From an uncultured Corynebacterium sp. (GTDB lineage Bacteria; Actinomycetota; Actinomycetes; Mycobacteriales; Mycobacteriaceae): a stretch of 64,000 nucleotides of DNA. Under the pieces are notes generated by a model. That model saw nothing but the letters and a program-made list of their open reading frames with translations. It made no database searches and was not told the origin of the DNA. Both the position numbers and the translations under genes were made by a program. The DNA lies in contig NZ_CAMIGN010000003.1 of assembly GCF_946221935.1 (NCBI RefSeq), forward strand, positions 62,001 through 126,000. The letters are read 5' to 3'. This document shows positions 53,319-60,983 of the stretch, piece by piece. Numbering within the stretch: position 1 is the first letter of the stretch; every line of letters starts with the position of its first letter.

Positions 53319-53771
53319 TTACATTCGGGGATCGATCTGGTCGGGGGTTACATTGAGGTAGCACGCGACCAGGCGCACAATAATCATCCGTAGGAGATCC
53401 TGCAGGTCCTGTGCGGACGACGCCCGCGACTCCACGGGACGGCGGAATACAATGATCCGTGGACGGGTAGGAGTGCCTTTGTTATCCACTCCCGCAGCGA
53501 CTAGCCGCCCCAGTGGAACCTGCCCGTCTGCGACGACATCCTCCGGCCACTGGCGGTAGCCCGTATTAAGACGCATGCGTGGTACGACGTCGACGGCGAT
53601 ATCAAGGCTGGAGAGTTCGGCGTCGAAACGCTCGAGAATTGGCTCGAACGCATCGATGACCGCATCGTCGAAGCGCTGCGAACGGGACTTGTTGCGCGGC
53701 ACCTCCGGTAGCAAGATCCCCCGAATTCCCCGTCCTCGGGGATCCTGCCTCATGCGCGCATCCTGCTTCAT
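53319..53771 (-). CDS. Zincin-like (metallopeptidase-family) protein without HExxH
   Basis: A 150-aa protein in the position of Rv3259 of M. tuberculosis, convergent with whiB2. It resembles the actinobacterial zincin-1 family: FDDAVIDAFEPILERFDAEL, DVVPRMRLN, VPLGRLVAAGVDNKGTPTRPRIIVFRRPVE. The helix that should carry HExxH reads MIIVRLVACYLNVTPDQIDP, with no His or Glu at the metal sites, so peptidase activity is unlikely. ATG 53771 has TAAGAT 8 nt upstream, which decides against the longer frame. Confidence 0.7.
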   Translation of the reverse strand: MKQDARMRQDPRGRGIRGILLPEVPRNKSRSQRFDDAVIDAFEPILERFDAELSSLDIAVDVVPRMRLNTGYRQWPEDVVADGQVPLGRLVAAGVDNKGTPTRPRIIVFRRPVESRASSAQDLQDLLRMIIVRLVACYLNVTPDQIDPRM

Positions 53772-53785
53772 AGGAACACATCTTA
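53769..53785 (-). promoter_or_regulatory. Leaderless-type -10 element of zincin-like gene
   Basis: Minus-strand TAAGAT (53785-53780), 8 nt before the ATG at 53771. Confidence 0.5.
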
Positions 53786-53847
53786 ACGACGCCACAGCGA
53801 CATGCCACGAGGGCACGCTCGAAAGCAGAAGAAAAGGGGTTAGACTA

Positions 53848-54276
53848 ATGCGCGTGACTCTTATCCGACAATGCTCTCGGCCCGGTTGCGGCAAGCCCGC
53901 CGTAGCCACGCTGGAGTTCAACTATGCAGAGCAGCGAGCCATCGTAGGGCCGCTGAGCGTTTGCGGAAACCCTCACCGGTGGGATCTGTGTGAGAATCAC
54001 GCCCGCCGAACAACCGTCCCGCAGGGCTGGACGCTAGAATTTGTCGATGAAGCGGTGGAAGACACCGTAGCCGAGGCTGACGAGGAAGATCTGATGGCAC
54101 TCGCTGAGGCGGTGCAACAAGCTACCGAGCGCGACAAGGAAGAGGATCTGCAGCCTGCCCCTCGGCTCTATAGGCGATCCGAGATTCCAGAATCCACGCC
54201 GCATCACCCCTCTATGAAGAACCTGCCCCGGTCTACGCCGCGCCGACACCTGCGCGCGGTTCGAGACCAGCACTAG
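53848..54276 (+). CDS. DUF3499 family protein
   Basis: A 142-aa protein with a small Cys/His cluster that could bind zinc: RQCSRPGCGKPAVATLEFNY and CGNPHRWDLCENHARRTTVPQGW. This is the DUF3499 (Rv3258c-type) signature. The C-terminal half is acidic then basic and low in complexity. Start choice is ambiguous: ATG 53848 has AAGGGG 8 nt upstream, while GTG 53854 has TAGACT 7 nt upstream and would be leaderless. Located between whiB2 and manB, as in mycobacteria. Confidence 0.85.
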   Translation: MRVTLIRQCSRPGCGKPAVATLEFNYAEQRAIVGPLSVCGNPHRWDLCENHARRTTVPQGWTLEFVDEAVEDTVAEADEEDLMALAEAVQQATERDKEEDLQPAPRLYRRSEIPESTPHHPSMKNLPRSTPRRHLRAVRDQH

Positions 54277-54289
54277 AAAGGAAACCACT

Positions 54290-55666
54290 ATGGCTACTCA
54301 TTCCCCGAAAGACGTGGCGGCAGCTATCAAGGCCTACGATGTCCGCGGTGTGGTCGGCGAAGGAGCCGGCTTCCTGAACGAGGAATTCGTACGCGACGTA
54401 GCGGGCTCCTTCGCCCGCCTTATGCGCGAAGAAGGAGCGGAAACCATCGTCGTCGGCCACGATATGCGCGACAGCTCCCCGGCTCTAGCGGCAGCATTCG
54501 CCGAAGGTGTGAACGCGCAGGGGCTGAACACTATCTCCCTTGGGCTTACCAGCACCGACGAGCTCTACTACGCCAGTGGTGTGAAGCAGTGTCCGGGAGC
54601 CATGTTCACCGCCTCCCACAACCCCGCTAGGTACAACGGCATCAAACTCTGCCGCGCTGGGGCTCGCCCTGTGGGACAGGATTCCGGCCTGGATCGCATC
54701 TCCGCAGAACTGGTCGACGGCGTGCCCACGTTTGACGGCGCGCCTGGTACTAACTCCACCGAAGACGTTCTGGCAGGATACGCCGAGTATCTCAACAAGC
54801 TGGTGCCGCTGAACATCCGACCGCTGAAGGTCGCGGTGGACGCCGGCAACGGCATGGGCGGATTGACCGTCCCCGCTGTACTGCAGCAGAGCTCGCTGGA
54901 AGTCTTTGACCTGTACTTCGAACTCGACGGTAACTTCCCGAACCACGAGGCCAACCCGTTGGATCCGAAGAACCTGGTGGATCTGCAGAAGTTCACCGTG
55001 GACAAGGGTGCTGATCTGGGAATAGCCTTCGACGGGGACGCGGATCGTTGCTTCATCGTGGACGAGAAGGGCGAGGCCGTTTCCCCCTCCACGATCTGCG
55101 CCATGATTGCCGAGCGCTACCTGGATGAGCAGCCGGGCGCCACAATCATCCATAACCTCATTACTTCCAAGTCCGTCCGCGAACTGGTGGAAGCCAAGGG
55201 AGGAAAGCCAGTGCGGACCCGCGTTGGCCACTCCTTCATTAAGGCGCAGATGGCAAAGGAAGGTGCCGTCTTCGGTGGTGAGCACTCCGCGCACTACTAC
55301 TTTAGCGACTTCTTCAACGCCGATTCCGGCATGCTTGCTGCGCTCCACGTGCTGGCTTCCTTGGGCGAGCAGGACAAGCCCCTGTCCGAGCTAAAGCGCG
55401 CCTATGAGACCTACCGCGCCTCCGGCGAGATCAACTCCGAGGTGGCCGACCAGGCGGGACGCACCGAGGCTGTAGTGGAAGCGTTTGCCGACCGCACTGC
55501 ATCCGTCGACCGCCTCGATGGCGTGACTATCGAATTGCAGGACGGTTCCTGGCTGAACGTGAGGGCGTCGAACACCGAACCGCTGCTGCGCCTCAACGTC
55601 GAGGCACGCGACGACGAGGGAGTAAAAGCCATCGTCGACGAAGCGTTGTCCGTCATCCGGGCTTAG
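54290..55666 (+). CDS. manB: Phosphomannomutase ManB
   Basis: A 458-aa phosphohexomutase converting mannose-6-phosphate to mannose-1-phosphate. AYDVRGVVGEGAGFLNEEF, phospho-Ser loop FTASHNPARYNGIK, metal loop FDGDADRCFIVDEKG, sugar loop GGEHSAHYYF and phosphate loop VRASNTEPLLRLNVEA are all present. ATG 54290 has GAAAGGAAA upstream. Works between ManA (next gene) and the guanylyltransferase (2 kb upstream). Confidence 0.93.
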   Translation: MATHSPKDVAAAIKAYDVRGVVGEGAGFLNEEFVRDVAGSFARLMREEGAETIVVGHDMRDSSPALAAAFAEGVNAQGLNTISLGLTSTDELYYASGVKQCPGAMFTASHNPARYNGIKLCRAGARPVGQDSGLDRISAELVDGVPTFDGAPGTNSTEDVLAGYAEYLNKLVPLNIRPLKVAVDAGNGMGGLTVPAVLQQSSLEVFDLYFELDGNFPNHEANPLDPKNLVDLQKFTVDKGADLGIAFDGDADRCFIVDEKGEAVSPSTICAMIAERYLDEQPGATIIHNLITSKSVRELVEAKGGKPVRTRVGHSFIKAQMAKEGAVFGGEHSAHYYFSDFFNADSGMLAALHVLASLGEQDKPLSELKRAYETYRASGEINSEVADQAGRTEAVVEAFADRTASVDRLDGVTIELQDGSWLNVRASNTEPLLRLNVEARDDEGVKAIVDEALSVIRA

Positions 55667-55677
55667 GAGGAAAGCTG

Positions 55678-56760
55678 ATGCAGCGTATCGAAGGTGCTGT
55701 TCAGAACTATGCCTGGGGGTCACATGAATCCCTCGCCAAGCTGCAGGGGCGTGCTACACCGACCTCAGAGCCGGAGGCCGAGCTGTGGTTCGGAGCTCAC
55801 CCGGGAGCACCGGGCCCACTCTTGGACCTCATTGAGGCCGATCCGGAAGGCCAGTTGGGCGCCGGGCATAAGCACCTGCCCTTTTTGCTCAAACTTCTGG
55901 CTGCAGAGCGTGCACTGAGCATCCAGGTGCACCCCACGAAAGCTCAAGCCGAAGCCGGTTTTGCGGCGGAGGACGCCGCCGGGATTCCCCGTGATGCCTT
56001 CGAACGCAACTACAAGGATGACAATCACAAGCCTGAGCTTCTGGTAGCGCTGGGCGAGTTTGAGGCTATGGCGGGCTTCCGGCCAGTTGCACGCACCCGT
56101 GAACTGCTGGACTGGCTGGCATTGCCGGAGCTTGATTTCCTGCGTGACGACCTGCACGCTGCGGTCGAGCGCGCACTGCACCTTCCGGACGAGGAAGTAT
56201 CTGCGGTTCTTGACGCCCTCACGCGGCGCTGCCGAGAGCTGGTAACTACCGCTGACGGATGGATGGGTGACGTGGCGGATCTGGTTCTGCGATTGGAGGA
56301 GCAGTACCCCGCGGATCGTGGTGTGCTGTTCGCGCTGCTGCTGAACCGAGTGGAGTTACAGGCGGGGGAGGCCTTGTACCTCGATGCCGGACAGCTGCAT
56401 GCCTATGTGCGCGGAACAGGGGTGGAGATCATGGCAAACTCCGACAACGTGCTGCGCTGCGGGCTCACGCCAAAGCATATCGATATCAATGAGTTGATGA
56501 AGGTGGTGCGCTGGGAGGAACTCTCCGACCCGCGACTGCGTGCCGACGAAACCGGCGTGTACCACACCCCGGCTAAGGAGTTTAGCTTGCGCCGGTTGGC
56601 GGGCGAGGGGGCTGTTGAAGGCCCGGCGATCGTGCTGGCGGTCGGTGGAGACGTGGACTGCGAAGGAGCACATGTCGACAGTGGCTCCGCCGTCTGGGTG
56701 CCTTTCGGCGAGTCGGCCAGCGTACGCGGCCAGGCTTTTATCGCTCGTCCTGGGGTGTAG
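55678..56760 (+). CDS. manA: Mannose-6-phosphate isomerase ManA
   Basis: A 360-aa type I cupin isomerase linking fructose-6-phosphate to mannose metabolism. Zinc-site motifs: LSIQVHPTKAQAEAGFA (Gln, His), DDNHKPELLVALGEFEAMAGFRP (His, Glu) and LDAGQLHAYVRGTGVEIMANSDNVLRCGLTPKHID. AGGAGG lies 7 nt before the ATG. The 3' end overlaps the convergent Pro-rich protein gene by 23 nt. Confidence 0.93.
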   Translation: MQRIEGAVQNYAWGSHESLAKLQGRATPTSEPEAELWFGAHPGAPGPLLDLIEADPEGQLGAGHKHLPFLLKLLAAERALSIQVHPTKAQAEAGFAAEDAAGIPRDAFERNYKDDNHKPELLVALGEFEAMAGFRPVARTRELLDWLALPELDFLRDDLHAAVERALHLPDEEVSAVLDALTRRCRELVTTADGWMGDVADLVLRLEEQYPADRGVLFALLLNRVELQAGEALYLDAGQLHAYVRGTGVEIMANSDNVLRCGLTPKHIDINELMKVVRWEELSDPRLRADETGVYHTPAKEFSLRRLAGEGAVEGPAIVLAVGGDVDCEGAHVDSGSAVWVPFGESASVRGQAFIARPGV

Positions 56761-57547
56761 TTGCCGGCCCCAGCGTGGTATCGGTGGGCCTGTCAGACTC
56801 ACCGCTGGGCTTGGGGGCAGGAGCAGTCTGGGGTTTGTCGTCCCCGGCGATTTCGGTGGGCTCGGTAGCCTTGGACGGAGACGGGGTGAAGTCCGGCGGC
56901 ACGGTGGCGTTTGCGTCGGTACCCTTTTCCGTTTCGATAGGCTTACTCGGCCCGTCGGAACCACCAGGTAGCGCAGGTTTAGTCGGTAGCGTCGGGATCG
57001 TCGGAAGGACAGGGCCAGCATTCTGCTCTGGCTTGGGAGCCTGAGTCTGCGGCTGTGCCTGGAGCTGAGACTGTGCCGGCTGCTGACTCGGTTGCGCTTG
57101 TTGCTGGGGCTGGACAGCATCGCGTGAGTTCAGGCCTTCCGCGATGATCGTCTTTGAAGGCTGGGAGTTATACGAACGGTAGCCATCCCAGGAGTTGGGG
57201 GGCAAGTAGGGGTCTTGCCCTAATGGCGCCACGTTGCTGAACTCTCCCATTTCGCTACCATTCGGGCTATTGGTGGAGTAGGCCGGGGGCGCCTGCTGCT
57301 CGGGTTCGTCGGTACCACCATTGCCAGGGACAACGTCATGCTTTTGCGAAGCCGCGCCGGTGCTGATGGCGATCGTAGATTCGTCCGCATTGTTTCGCTT
57401 CGGAGCCGTCGCTTCGGAGCCTGCTTGCCACGTCCAAACCCCGATGACACCTGCGAGTACCAAACCGATAATCGCGATCCCGCTAATTACCCGAGGCACG
57501 GAGGAGTGCTCTTCGGTGGAGTACTGTTCGGTTTCTTCTGCTGCCAC
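56738..57547 (-). CDS. Single-pass membrane protein with Pro/Gln/Thr-rich exported part
   Basis: A 269-aa protein: short acidic N-terminus, one helix (VISGIAIIGLVLAGVIGVWTWQA), then about 220 low-complexity residues rich in Pro, Gln, Ala and Thr with no cysteine. It looks like a wall-spanning, unfolded exported segment. GTG 57547 is preferred because GGAGG sits 8 nt upstream; the GTG at 57556 lies too close. No family recognised. Convergent with manA. Confidence 0.65.
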   Translation of the reverse strand: MAAEETEQYSTEEHSSVPRVISGIAIIGLVLAGVIGVWTWQAGSEATAPKRNNADESTIAISTGAASQKHDVVPGNGGTDEPEQQAPPAYSTNSPNGSEMGEFSNVAPLGQDPYLPPNSWDGYRSYNSQPSKTIIAEGLNSRDAVQPQQQAQPSQQPAQSQLQAQPQTQAPKPEQNAGPVLPTIPTLPTKPALPGGSDGPSKPIETEKGTDANATVPPDFTPSPSKATEPTEIAGDDKPQTAPAPKPSGESDRPTDTTLGPATTPQDER

Positions 57548-57700
57548 CTGGCTCACCTCCCTGTTTTGATCTGTGCCCCTCGAAGGTCACAATTTGATTA
57601 AGCTCAAAACGAGCCTATCAGGAATCGCGATCCTTGACCAGAGTTGTCGCCCGTGTAAACGCGCTACAGTCGGTAATTGAGCGATAGAAAGGCCGGCACG

Positions 57701-58105
57701 ATGAGCAACTGGGACGAATTCATTTTCTCGCAGGAAGACAATGTGGACTTCCTGGACGAACTGGCAGAGCTGGAGGACCCCGAGGTAATTGGAGCCCTGG
57801 TGGACGCCGTAAATTTGGCGCTGCGGGATGGACAGCCGGACTCCGTGGACTATTCCATCGGGCTGTGCGCCGCCACTGTGGCCGCCATTTGGGGCGGTGC
57901 TCCCTTCAGTACAGCCAGCGTGGCAGATGAACACCCTTATATTCGTGCCCATATCGGCGAGTGCCCGGCGAACTTGCAGGAGGTGTCCCTGCAGCTGCTC
58001 GATGGGGAGATGGAGCGGCGCGCGGCCAGTGCCGACGACGGCGATGACACCGAAGATGGCGACGAAGCCGACGGCCTGGAGACCTTCGTCGAGGCACTCA
58101 GTTAG
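57701..58105 (+). CDS. DUF4259-like protein
   Basis: A 134-aa acidic protein: MSNWDEFIFSQEDNVDFLDELAELEDPEVIGALVDAVNLAL, then AATVAAIWGGAPFSTASVADEHPYIRAHIG, a pattern resembling the DUF4259 family (small, helical, often near toxin or unknown genes). The C-terminus is Asp/Glu-rich. ATG 57701 with AAAGG 9 nt upstream. Function unknown; no signal peptide. Confidence 0.65.
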   Translation: MSNWDEFIFSQEDNVDFLDELAELEDPEVIGALVDAVNLALRDGQPDSVDYSIGLCAATVAAIWGGAPFSTASVADEHPYIRAHIGECPANLQEVSLQLLDGEMERRAASADDGDDTEDGDEADGLETFVEALS

Positions 58106-58198
58106 ACATTTCGAGGCATCTCAAACGCCGTTCAATGCCCGTCTAATACACTGTCCATAGAAAATAGACCTGTCATCATTTGAGGAGTCACCCCACCC

Positions 58199-59638
58199 AT
58201 GGAGTTTAAAGTCAAGGATCTCTCGCTGGCAGAGGCCGGACGTCACCAGATCCGCCTGGCGGAATACGAGATGCCCGGGCTCATGCAGCTGCGTCGCGAC
58301 TACGCCGACGAACAGCCCCTGAAGGGCGCCCGTATCGCTGGCTCCATTCACATGACCGTGCAGACAGCTGTGCTGATCGAAACTCTGGTGGCCCTCGGCG
58401 CTGAGGTTCGTTGGGCCTCCTGCAATATCTTTTCCACCCAGGACGAAGCCGCGGCGGCCATTGTCGTTGGTGAGGGAACCCCGGACGCACCCGCCGGCGT
58501 GCCGGTGTTCGCTTGGAAGGGCGAGACCCTGGACGAGTACTGGTGGTGCCTGAAGCAGATCTTCACCTGGGGAGAAGGCGTAGAAGCCAACATGATCCTG
58601 GACGACGGTGGCGATGCGACCATGGCTGTTATCAAGGGCATGGAGTTTGAAAACGCAGGCCTCGTTCCGGATGCCGAGGATCATGACTCCGATGAGTACA
58701 AGGCCTTCCTCGGGATGCTGCGTGAAGCCTTGGCGGAGGACGATAAATTCTGGAACCGGGCGTCACAAAGCATCAAGGGTGTCACCGAAGAAACAACGAC
58801 GGGCGTGCACCGCCTTTACCACTTTGCCGAGCAAGGCGTGCTGCCATTCCCGGCGATGAACGTCAACGATGCCGTGACGAAGTCCAAGTTCGACAACCGC
58901 TACGGCACCCGCCACTCGCTGATCGATGGCATCAACCGCGCTACCGACATGCTGATCGGCGGCAAGTCCGTCCTGCTGTGCGGCTACGGTGACGTAGGTA
59001 AGGGCTGTGCCGAAGCGCTGGCGGGCCAGGGTGCGATCGTTAAGGTCACCGAGGTCGATCCGATCAACGCCCTGCAAGCGCTCATGGACGGCTTCGAGGT
59101 AGTGCAGGTAGAGGACTTTATTGGTGACGCCGACATTGTCATCACCGCGACGGGGAACCTCGGGATTATCACGTTTGAGCACATGCAGATGATGAAGAAC
59201 CACGCGGTGCTGGGCAACATCGGCCACTTCGATAACGAGATCGACATGGCCAGCCTGCTGCACCGCGAGGACGTTAGCCGCGTGAACATTAAGCCGCAGG
59301 TTGACGAGTTCACCTTCCCCGGCGCCGACGGCGAGCCGGTATCCATCGTGGTGTTGAGTGAAGGTCGCCTGCTGAACCTGGGTAATGCTACCGGCCACCC
59401 ATCGTTCGTGATGTCCAACTCCTTTGCCGATCAGACGATTGCACAGATCGAATTGTTTACGAAGTCGGATCAGTATGGCAACGACGTTTATCGCCTGCCG
59501 AAGATCTTGGACGAGATGGTCGCCCGCATTCACGTTGAGGCGCTCGGCGGTAAGCTGACGACGTTGACCAAGGAGCAGGCGGAGTACATCGGAGTGGATG
59601 TCGCCGGGCCGTTCAAGCCAGAGCACTACCGATACTAA
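58199..59638 (+). CDS. sahH: S-adenosyl-L-homocysteine hydrolase
   Basis: A 479-aa NAD-dependent enzyme splitting S-adenosylhomocysteine into adenosine and homocysteine. Family blocks: LAEAGRHQIRLAEYEMPGLMQLR, SCNIFSTQDEAAAAIV, DDGGDATM, VTEETTTGVHRLYH, the NAD-binding GYGDVGKGCAEALAGQGA, GNIGHFDNEIDM, and C-terminal PFKPEHYRY. It connects with metYX (homocysteine) and add (adenosine) elsewhere in the window. Probable promoter TACACT at 58147-58152. No McbR box was found in its 93-bp leader. Confidence 0.96.
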   Translation: MEFKVKDLSLAEAGRHQIRLAEYEMPGLMQLRRDYADEQPLKGARIAGSIHMTVQTAVLIETLVALGAEVRWASCNIFSTQDEAAAAIVVGEGTPDAPAGVPVFAWKGETLDEYWWCLKQIFTWGEGVEANMILDDGGDATMAVIKGMEFENAGLVPDAEDHDSDEYKAFLGMLREALAEDDKFWNRASQSIKGVTEETTTGVHRLYHFAEQGVLPFPAMNVNDAVTKSKFDNRYGTRHSLIDGINRATDMLIGGKSVLLCGYGDVGKGCAEALAGQGAIVKVTEVDPINALQALMDGFEVVQVEDFIGDADIVITATGNLGIITFEHMQMMKNHAVLGNIGHFDNEIDMASLLHREDVSRVNIKPQVDEFTFPGADGEPVSIVVLSEGRLLNLGNATGHPSFVMSNSFADQTIAQIELFTKSDQYGNDVYRLPKILDEMVARIHVEALGGKLTTLTKEQAEYIGVDVAGPFKPEHYRY

Positions 59639-59640
59639 AA

Positions 59641-60291
59641 ATGATCGTTAGCTTTGAAGGAGTCGACGGCGCGGGGAAAAATACCCTGGTCACTGCCGTT
59701 GAAAAAGAGTTGGTAGCGCGCGAGGTGCCAGTGGCACGCATCGCATTTCCGCGCTATGAGGAATCGAATCCGGCGATGCTGGCGCGCGAGGCGCTGCATG
59801 AGAAGCTGGGCGATCTGATTGACTCAGTGCATGGCATGGCCACGCTTTTCGCACTAGATCGCAGCGAGATCGCAGCGGACCTAGCGGACTTCGATGAGGA
59901 TGGTTACGTCATTCTGATCGACCGCTACACCGCGTCGAACGTGGCCTACTCAACCGCCCGGTTGGGCAGCAATGTGGCTGAGGTTGGCGACTGGGTGACG
60001 CAGCTAGAACAGGAGACCCTGGGGATTCCAGCACCGCATTTGCAGATCCTTGTGGACGTGGAGGCTGAGGTTGCCGGGCAGCGCGCCGAAGCGCGGGAAG
60101 CCGTGGACGAGACTCGGGCGCGCGATGCCTATGAGCGCGATAGCAGTTTGCAGGAGCGAACCGTCCAGGCTTATCGAGCGTTGGCGGAGCAGCAGTGGCT
60201 GAGCCCATGGGTGACGGTCGATAGCACCGGGGATGACTACGAAGGTCGCGCGGTGAAGGTCGCGGATCTATTGGAAGAAATGAGAGGATGA
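59641..60291 (+). CDS. tmk: Thymidylate kinase
   Basis: A 216-aa dTMP kinase. P-loop FEGVDGAGKNTL, the Arg/Tyr motif DRYTASNVAYSTARLG, and an LID-like ARDAYERDSSLQERTVQAYRAL region are visible. It starts 2 nt after sahH and overlaps mtrA by 4 nt; the sahH-tmk-mtrA order is conserved in mycolata. The LID has few Arg residues, like the corynebacterial/mycobacterial form. Confidence 0.93.
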   Translation: MIVSFEGVDGAGKNTLVTAVEKELVAREVPVARIAFPRYEESNPAMLAREALHEKLGDLIDSVHGMATLFALDRSEIAADLADFDEDGYVILIDRYTASNVAYSTARLGSNVAEVGDWVTQLEQETLGIPAPHLQILVDVEAEVAGQRAEAREAVDETRARDAYERDSSLQERTVQAYRALAEQQWLSPWVTVDSTGDDYEGRAVKVADLLEEMRG

Positions 60292-60974
60292 CAACCGTGG
60301 ACACGAAAATTCTGGTGGTTGATGACGACCCGGCTATTGCTGAAATGCTCACCATCGTCCTGCAGGGCGAGGGGTTCCGCACCATCGTCGTGGGTGACGG
60401 CGTGGAGGCCGTAAAGGCCGCCGAGGAGCACAACCCGGATCTCATCCTGCTCGACGTGATGCTGCCTGGCATGAATGGCATCGACGTGTGCAAGGCCATT
60501 CGAGAGAGTTCCACGGTACCGATCGTGATGCTGACCGCACGTACCGACACCGTGGACGTGGTCTTGGGGCTGGAATCCGGTGCCGACGACTACGTGCACA
60601 AGCCCTTCAAACCGAAGGAACTGGTCGCACGTGTGCGGGCTCGCCTGCGCCGCACCCCGGAAGAAACACAGGTCGATTCCATCGAAGTTGCCGACCTGAC
60701 GATCGACGTGCCCGGCCACCAGGTCATCCGGGACGGCCAGGAGATCGCACTGACCCCCATAGAGTTTGATCTGCTCGTGACGCTTGCTTCCCGTCCACGC
60801 CAGGTGTTCTCCCGCGAAGAGCTTCTGGAGCAGGTGTGGGGCTACCGCAAATCCAGCGATACCCGCCTGGTAAATGTGCATGTCCAGCGCTTGCGCGCAA
60901 AGGTGGAGAAGGATCCGGATGATCCGAAGATCATCCAGACCGTTCGCGGAATCGGATACAAGACGGGCGAATAA
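60288..60974 (+). CDS. mtrA: Response regulator MtrA
   Basis: A 228-aa OmpR-family regulator. Receiver: acidic cluster VDDDPA, phospho-acceptor Asp56 in LILLDVMLPGMNG, MLTART. C-terminal winged helix: LTPIEFDLLVTLASRPRQVFSREELLEQVWGYRKSSDTRLVNVHVQRLRAKVEKDP and IQTVRGIGYKTGE. MtrA controls wall hydrolases and osmotic/cell-division genes in corynebacteria and mycobacteria. ATG overlaps the tmk stop; mtrB follows after 9 nt. Confidence 0.96.
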   Translation: MTTVDTKILVVDDDPAIAEMLTIVLQGEGFRTIVVGDGVEAVKAAEEHNPDLILLDVMLPGMNGIDVCKAIRESSTVPIVMLTARTDTVDVVLGLESGADDYVHKPFKPKELVARVRARLRRTPEETQVDSIEVADLTIDVPGHQVIRDGQEIALTPIEFDLLVTLASRPRQVFSREELLEQVWGYRKSSDTRLVNVHVQRLRAKVEKDPDDPKIIQTVRGIGYKTGE

Positions 60975-60983
60975 GTTTTCCAC

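Noticed and set aside
57557..57610. GlxR/CRP site TGTG...TCACA near 57573-57595
   Set aside because: The spacer between half-sites is 10-11 nt rather than 6, so it does not fit the consensus.
58106..58198. McbR box or SAH-responsive riboswitch upstream of sahH
   Set aside because: TAGAC and GTCTA occur, but not in the TAGAC-N6-GTCTA arrangement, and the 93-nt leader shows no recognisable SAH riboswitch core.
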